Shown one piece after another: positions 59,997 to 64,000 of a DNA stretch of 64,000 nucleotides. Each line of letters begins with the position of its first letter. Position 1 is the stretch's first letter. Source of the stretch: a bacterium (lineage in GTDB: Bacteria > SAR324 > XYD2-FULL-50-16); contig JAHJTV010000009.1 of assembly GCA_018829445.1 (NCBI GenBank), positions 28,967-92,966 on the forward strand. Direction: 5' to 3'. The notes beneath the pieces were generated by a model. That model was not told where the DNA came from. It made no database searches and worked only from the letters and a program-made list of their open reading frames with translations. The position numbers were made by a program, and so were the translations under genes.

Positions 59997-60395
59997 ATGA
60001 GTTTATACAGGATTTTTTTCCCCCTTGAATCCAGGAGTTTGTGGGGAAAACGCTGGTTAAATGTTGTCTTCAGGAGCCTTCATCTTTGCAGCATAGGGAT
60101 CTATACGGGCGGCGTCTTCTTTGATATCTCTTCGGAACTGGTGATGCCGTCTTATATCATTGCTGCACTTTCCGGCTTGGCGATCATGGCTATGGATCTT
60201 TATAGCAATGGAAAATGGATTTTTCAAAATCGTGGCTTGTTTATTGTCATCAAGATTGTTTTACTTGGAGTTCTTCCTCACCTCGGCAGCTATACAAGAT
60301 GGGGAGTGCTGGGGATCATAATCTTCTCCAGCTATATCTCCCATGCAACAGCAGATGTCCGCTATTTCTCGGTTTTTCACAGGAAACGAATTTAG
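59997..60395 (+). CDS. Small multi-pass membrane protein, unknown function
   Basis: Probable start MSLYRIFFPLESRSLWGKRWLNVVFR after the terminator; 4 hydrophobic segments; ORF track start 59955 lies within the terminator. Confidence 0.65.
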   Translation: MSLYRIFFPLESRSLWGKRWLNVVFRSLHLCSIGIYTGGVFFDISSELVMPSYIIAALSGLAIMAMDLYSNGKWIFQNRGLFIVIKIVLLGVLPHLGSYTRWGVLGIIIFSSYISHATADVRYFSVFHRKRI

Positions 60396-61540
60396 GGCCC
60401 TGCACCTTTGCTACCGGATATAAAACATCGTAAAGCCTCTCCGGTGGTTGTTTGCAGATAGTCCCTGACGTTTTCGATTGCCTTGCCCAGGGAAACCGGA
60501 CCCGGGCAGATTGAAAATATAGCCGTGAAACCCGCCTTGTGGAGTTCATTGAGATTCAAACTTCGAGACCCTGCAAAAGCGATGCAGGGGATTCCCCTTT
60601 TTTGCGCCCTTTTGGCAACGGCTGCCGGAGCCTTCCCAAAAACAGTTTGTTCGTCGATCTGTCCTTCTGCGGTGATCACCAGATCACACCCTTCCAAAGC
60701 GGTGTCTATTTCCATCAGATCCAGAACAACATCGGCTCCCGGTCGGAGTTTTGCCCCCAGAAACGAATACAGTCCGGCTCCCAGACCGCCTGCTGCACCA
60801 CCACCTGTTAGCTTATGGGTATTTATTTTTAGTTCACTTTGAATCAAATCTGCAATGTTCTCCAATCCCTGTTCCAGAAGCTTTACTTCTGCAGCTGAAG
60901 CTCCTTTTTGGGGGGCATAAACAGACGCCGCACCTTTATTACCCAACAGGACATTGGAAACATCACAGATTGCCTCGATCGATGTTTGGTGAACTCTTTT
61001 ATCCAGACGTGAGATGTCAAGTGCCCGAATATCTTTGAGTGTTTCACCTGTCGGTTTAATAGTTAGATTGTTCTTATCTCTGAAATCCACACCAAGGGCA
61101 GACGCCATTCCACAACCGCCGTCATTGGTCGCACTTCCTCCCAGCCCCACCAGGATTTTTCTGACATTCAGATCCAGGGCAGCCCTGATCAAATCGCCGG
61201 TTCCAGCCGTTGAAGTCTTCATGGGATTTCTGTCATCCAGGTGTAATAACCTGAGTCCACTGGCTGATGCCATTTCAATAATTGCCGTCTCCTTTTTTGG
61301 GAGATAACAGAAATCGGCAGATATTTCTCGCAGCAGGGGATCTCTCACAACACAACTGATTTTTTCACCGTTCATGGAATGAAGAGCAATGTCCACTAAT
61401 CCGTCGCCACCATCGGCTATGGGGATTTTTATCGTTTCACAATCCTGCATAACATTGCGTATCCCCTGTTCTATTACAATTGCAGCTTCTACAGCAGAAA
61501 TGCTGTCTTTAAATGCATTGGGAGCAATCACTATTTTCAC
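60392..61540 (-). CDS. Glycerate kinase (GlxK/GarK family)
   Basis: MKIVIAPNAFKDSISAVEAA, PIADGGDGLVDI, GLGGSATNDGGCGMASALGV, LTGGGAAGGLGAGL, VITAEGQIDEQTVFGKAP. Confidence 0.96.
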   Translation of the reverse strand: MKIVIAPNAFKDSISAVEAAIVIEQGIRNVMQDCETIKIPIADGGDGLVDIALHSMNGEKISCVVRDPLLREISADFCYLPKKETAIIEMASASGLRLLHLDDRNPMKTSTAGTGDLIRAALDLNVRKILVGLGGSATNDGGCGMASALGVDFRDKNNLTIKPTGETLKDIRALDISRLDKRVHQTSIEAICDVSNVLLGNKGAASVYAPQKGASAAEVKLLEQGLENIADLIQSELKINTHKLTGGGAAGGLGAGLYSFLGAKLRPGADVVLDLMEIDTALEGCDLVITAEGQIDEQTVFGKAPAAVAKRAQKRGIPCIAFAGSRSLNLNELHKAGFTAIFSICPGPVSLGKAIENVRDYLQTTTGEALRCFISGSKGAGP

Positions 61541-61879
61541 TTCTATCTTCCTTGGTTTTTTGATTTCGCCTGAAATTGTAACTTTAGTTGTTTAAGGCTC
61601 CGTTTACTCTGTTTGCTCATGGTCTCTATATTTTTCCTATCAATGTAAGGGTATTGAGCACTTACGAACAAATACTTTGTCAATAGTTACCACTTGTCAA
61701 CGCGTTAAGGATATCGGATTCTTCTTGTTTTCCGGTTCTGTTTTAGGGAGTATATAAAAAACGGGTTTAAAATGCCAATGATTCCTGAAATATTAGACCT
61801 ACCCGATCACCGAGGTGTTTGTTTCTAAATCCTCAGAAGCAATAACAGCGTCGTTTGATTTTCAACTGATTCAACTTTC

Positions 61880-62890
61880 ATGAAGGAGCAGAAGATGATC
61901 TCAGAAACCAGATACGATAACATGAAATACAATCACTGTGGACAAAGCGGTTTAAAGCTTCCGGCAGTTTCTCTCGGTTTGTGGCATAACTGGGGAGATA
62001 ACGATTCCTTTGAAATGGCGACTCAAATGGTTTTAAAGGCATTTAACCTGGGGATAACCCATTTTGACCTGGCCAATAACTATGGCCCGCCACCGGGAGC
62101 AGCGGAGAGAAATTTCGGGAGAATCCTCAAAAAACAGCTAGGCAGTTACAGGGATGAACTGATCATTTCATCCAAGGCTGGCTATGATATGTGGTCGGGG
62201 CCTTATGGTAACTGGGGATCAAGGAAGTCATTGCTTGCCAGCCTGGATCAGAGTCTAAAACGGATAGGCATCGATTATGTTGATATTTTTTACCATCATC
62301 GACCTGATCCCGAAACTCCCCTAGAAGAAACCATGATGGCGCTGGATCAGGCAGTAAAAAGCGGGAAAGCCCTCTACGTTGGAGTGTCGCGATATTCTCC
62401 CCTGCAGACAAAAAAGGCGGCATCCATTTTAAAAAGCCAGGGAACACCGTTTATCATCCACCAACCACGCTATAATCTCTTTGAGCGAGAGCCGGAAAAT
62501 GGTTTATTTGAAACATTAACCGAAGAGAGGATCGGTTGCATTGTTTTTTCACCTTTAGCCCAGGGATTACTCACCGCCAAGTACCTAAGTGGAATTCCCG
62601 CTGATTCACGGGCATCAAAACCGGGTCAATTCTTAACAACTGATTCAATTACCAGTGAAAAACTCGATATAGTGAAACGATTGAACCAAATAGCTTTGGT
62701 CAGAGATCAATCACTGGCCCAGATGTCAATACAGTGGGTTCTGAGACAGGAGGCAGTAACCTCTGCTCTGATAGGTGCCAGTAAGCCGACACAGGTGGAG
62801 GAGATTGTCAGGATTCTAGACTATCCGGAGTTCACTCAGGAGGAATTAAAACAGATCGATGATATTGTTCCTTGTCTCGTGGAAACTTGA
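61880..62890 (+). CDS. Aldo/keto reductase (YghZ-like)
   Basis: Start may be at MISETRYDNMKYNHCGQSGLKLPAVSLGLWHNWGD; FDLANNYGPPPGAAERNFG; YVDIFYHHRPDPETPLEETMMALD. Confidence 0.95.
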   Translation: MKEQKMISETRYDNMKYNHCGQSGLKLPAVSLGLWHNWGDNDSFEMATQMVLKAFNLGITHFDLANNYGPPPGAAERNFGRILKKQLGSYRDELIISSKAGYDMWSGPYGNWGSRKSLLASLDQSLKRIGIDYVDIFYHHRPDPETPLEETMMALDQAVKSGKALYVGVSRYSPLQTKKAASILKSQGTPFIIHQPRYNLFEREPENGLFETLTEERIGCIVFSPLAQGLLTAKYLSGIPADSRASKPGQFLTTDSITSEKLDIVKRLNQIALVRDQSLAQMSIQWVLRQEAVTSALIGASKPTQVEEIVRILDYPEFTQEELKQIDDIVPCLVET

Positions 62891-63091
62891 GAGTTCCAAC
62901 AAATTAAATAAGCAGAAAACTCCCGGCTTAGCTTTGACTCCTTTTTATTAACTTCAGGAAAAGAGAGGAAAGCATAAAATCACTATTGTGGATCAAATTA
63001 AAGAAGTTTTTTTATTGGAAATCAAAATAAGGAACCAAAAACAGTCTTGGTCCCTTTATTCAGGTTATTCATACTCTCAACAGGCAGCAAA

Positions 63092-63415
63092 TCAATCAAC
63101 GCGCCACCTCAGAAATTTGATTTCCAACCCGAACGAGAATCCTGGCTCTGTTTTTTTACCAGTACATTCGCCGCCACACAACCGCCATCTTATTGTGGTA
63201 ATATCAAAAAAAAAGATGGATCGGGCTGAAACCTCAATTGTATCCCCCTCTTGTGGCTGGCAGTCACAGGGAATATCGAAGGAAAACGGATCAATCGATG
63301 CTCCTGCGCCACTCTGGTTAGTGATTGTGCAGGTTCTGTTCTCAATGGAACCTCTGCTGGAGTTGGGTAGTTCCAAAAATCGGGGTAACTCCTCCGCTGA
63401 TTGTATAACCATCAA
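63092..63415 (-). CDS. Hypothetical protein, faintly PilZ-like
   Basis: 107 aa; NQSGAGASIDPFSFDIPCDCQPQEGDTIEVSARSIFF...GFSFGLEIKFL; competing plus-strand ORFs overlap. Confidence 0.35.
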   Translation of the reverse strand: MMVIQSAEELPRFLELPNSSRGSIENRTCTITNQSGAGASIDPFSFDIPCDCQPQEGDTIEVSARSIFFFDITTIRWRLCGGECTGKKTEPGFSFGLEIKFLRWRVD

Positions 63416-64000
63416 AAGTTAATCCCATAATAACAGTATCCTCCTACTAAAAACGCCGACTTGTATCGGCTGATTAATTGTGGAAAATAACATTGAGAAC
63501 CCATACCGGTTGAACGCTACACGACCTTGTAAATATTGTCAAATTATTCTAAGAATCATGGAACTTCACATAATCGCTATTATTCGATGGAAACAGATAG
63601 CAAGATAATCGGATTCTATGAAATGCGGAAAAGAGGACGCTGTGTACAATTCTTACAAACTTTTGTCATCCGGGTGTTGGTTCTTTCACCAATTTCGGCA
63701 TTTTATATACTTTGATGCAATGTCTCCAAACTCAGAAAAACTCAACGTTGTATACTTAGTCAACAACGTTATATATAGAATCAGAGGTAAGACACACTCC
63801 ACCATCAGATACCATACATCACTACTGTCCGGTTAAAAAATGAAATATTTCTTATAAAGAACTATCATTGTTGACTTAGCAAGCTTTTTTCTTGTCCGTC
63901 GACTTGAATTTTTTTGAATTTCCCGTCGTTATGTAAATTTTATCGGGCATAACGATGTATGCAGGGAAGACGATATTTTCACAGATCTTGGATCATGCAC

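Noticed and set aside
62988-63422. Plus-strand 144-aa ORF opposite 63092-63415
   Set aside because: Neither strand is convincing; the minus-strand version has slightly more protein-like patterning, so this one was not called.

Overview
This 64 kb window looks like an ordinary bacterial chromosome segment, probably Gram-negative. Porin-like and outer-membrane proteins, a ~1635-aa NAD-glutamate dehydrogenase and a BadF/HgdC-type activase fusion suggest a deltaproteobacterium-like or SAR324-like lineage; this is inference only. It encodes about 40 credible genes: a GAF/STAS/HATPase/SpoIIE partner-switching cluster, two sensor kinases, an AraC regulator followed by CaiB/enoyl-CoA hydratase/porin genes, valS, amino-acid and sugar metabolism, an MscS channel, multidomain fusion proteins, a cold-shock gene and an initiator tRNA-Met. 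The most distinctive structures are: (i) a 259-bp MITE-like element at 6592-6850 with terminal inverted repeats and an AGTTAT flanking duplication; (ii) a decayed type I restriction-modification island at 34866-37516 (hsdM tail, hsdS fragments, frameshifted rhuM-like tail, truncated hsdR) in which only the DUF1016/YhcG-type PDDEXK nuclease ORF is intact; (iii) a metallo-beta-lactamase + two cNMP-binding + hemerythrin fusion; (iv) a methyltransferase + D-Ala-D-Ala-ligase-like ATP-grasp fusion; (v) a dense patch of palindromic intergenic repeats around 29.6-29.95 kb. No CRISPR array, rRNA, prophage or intact transposase gene was seen. I did not find a clear, wholly new biological system. All family calls are motif recognition by eye, without database searches.
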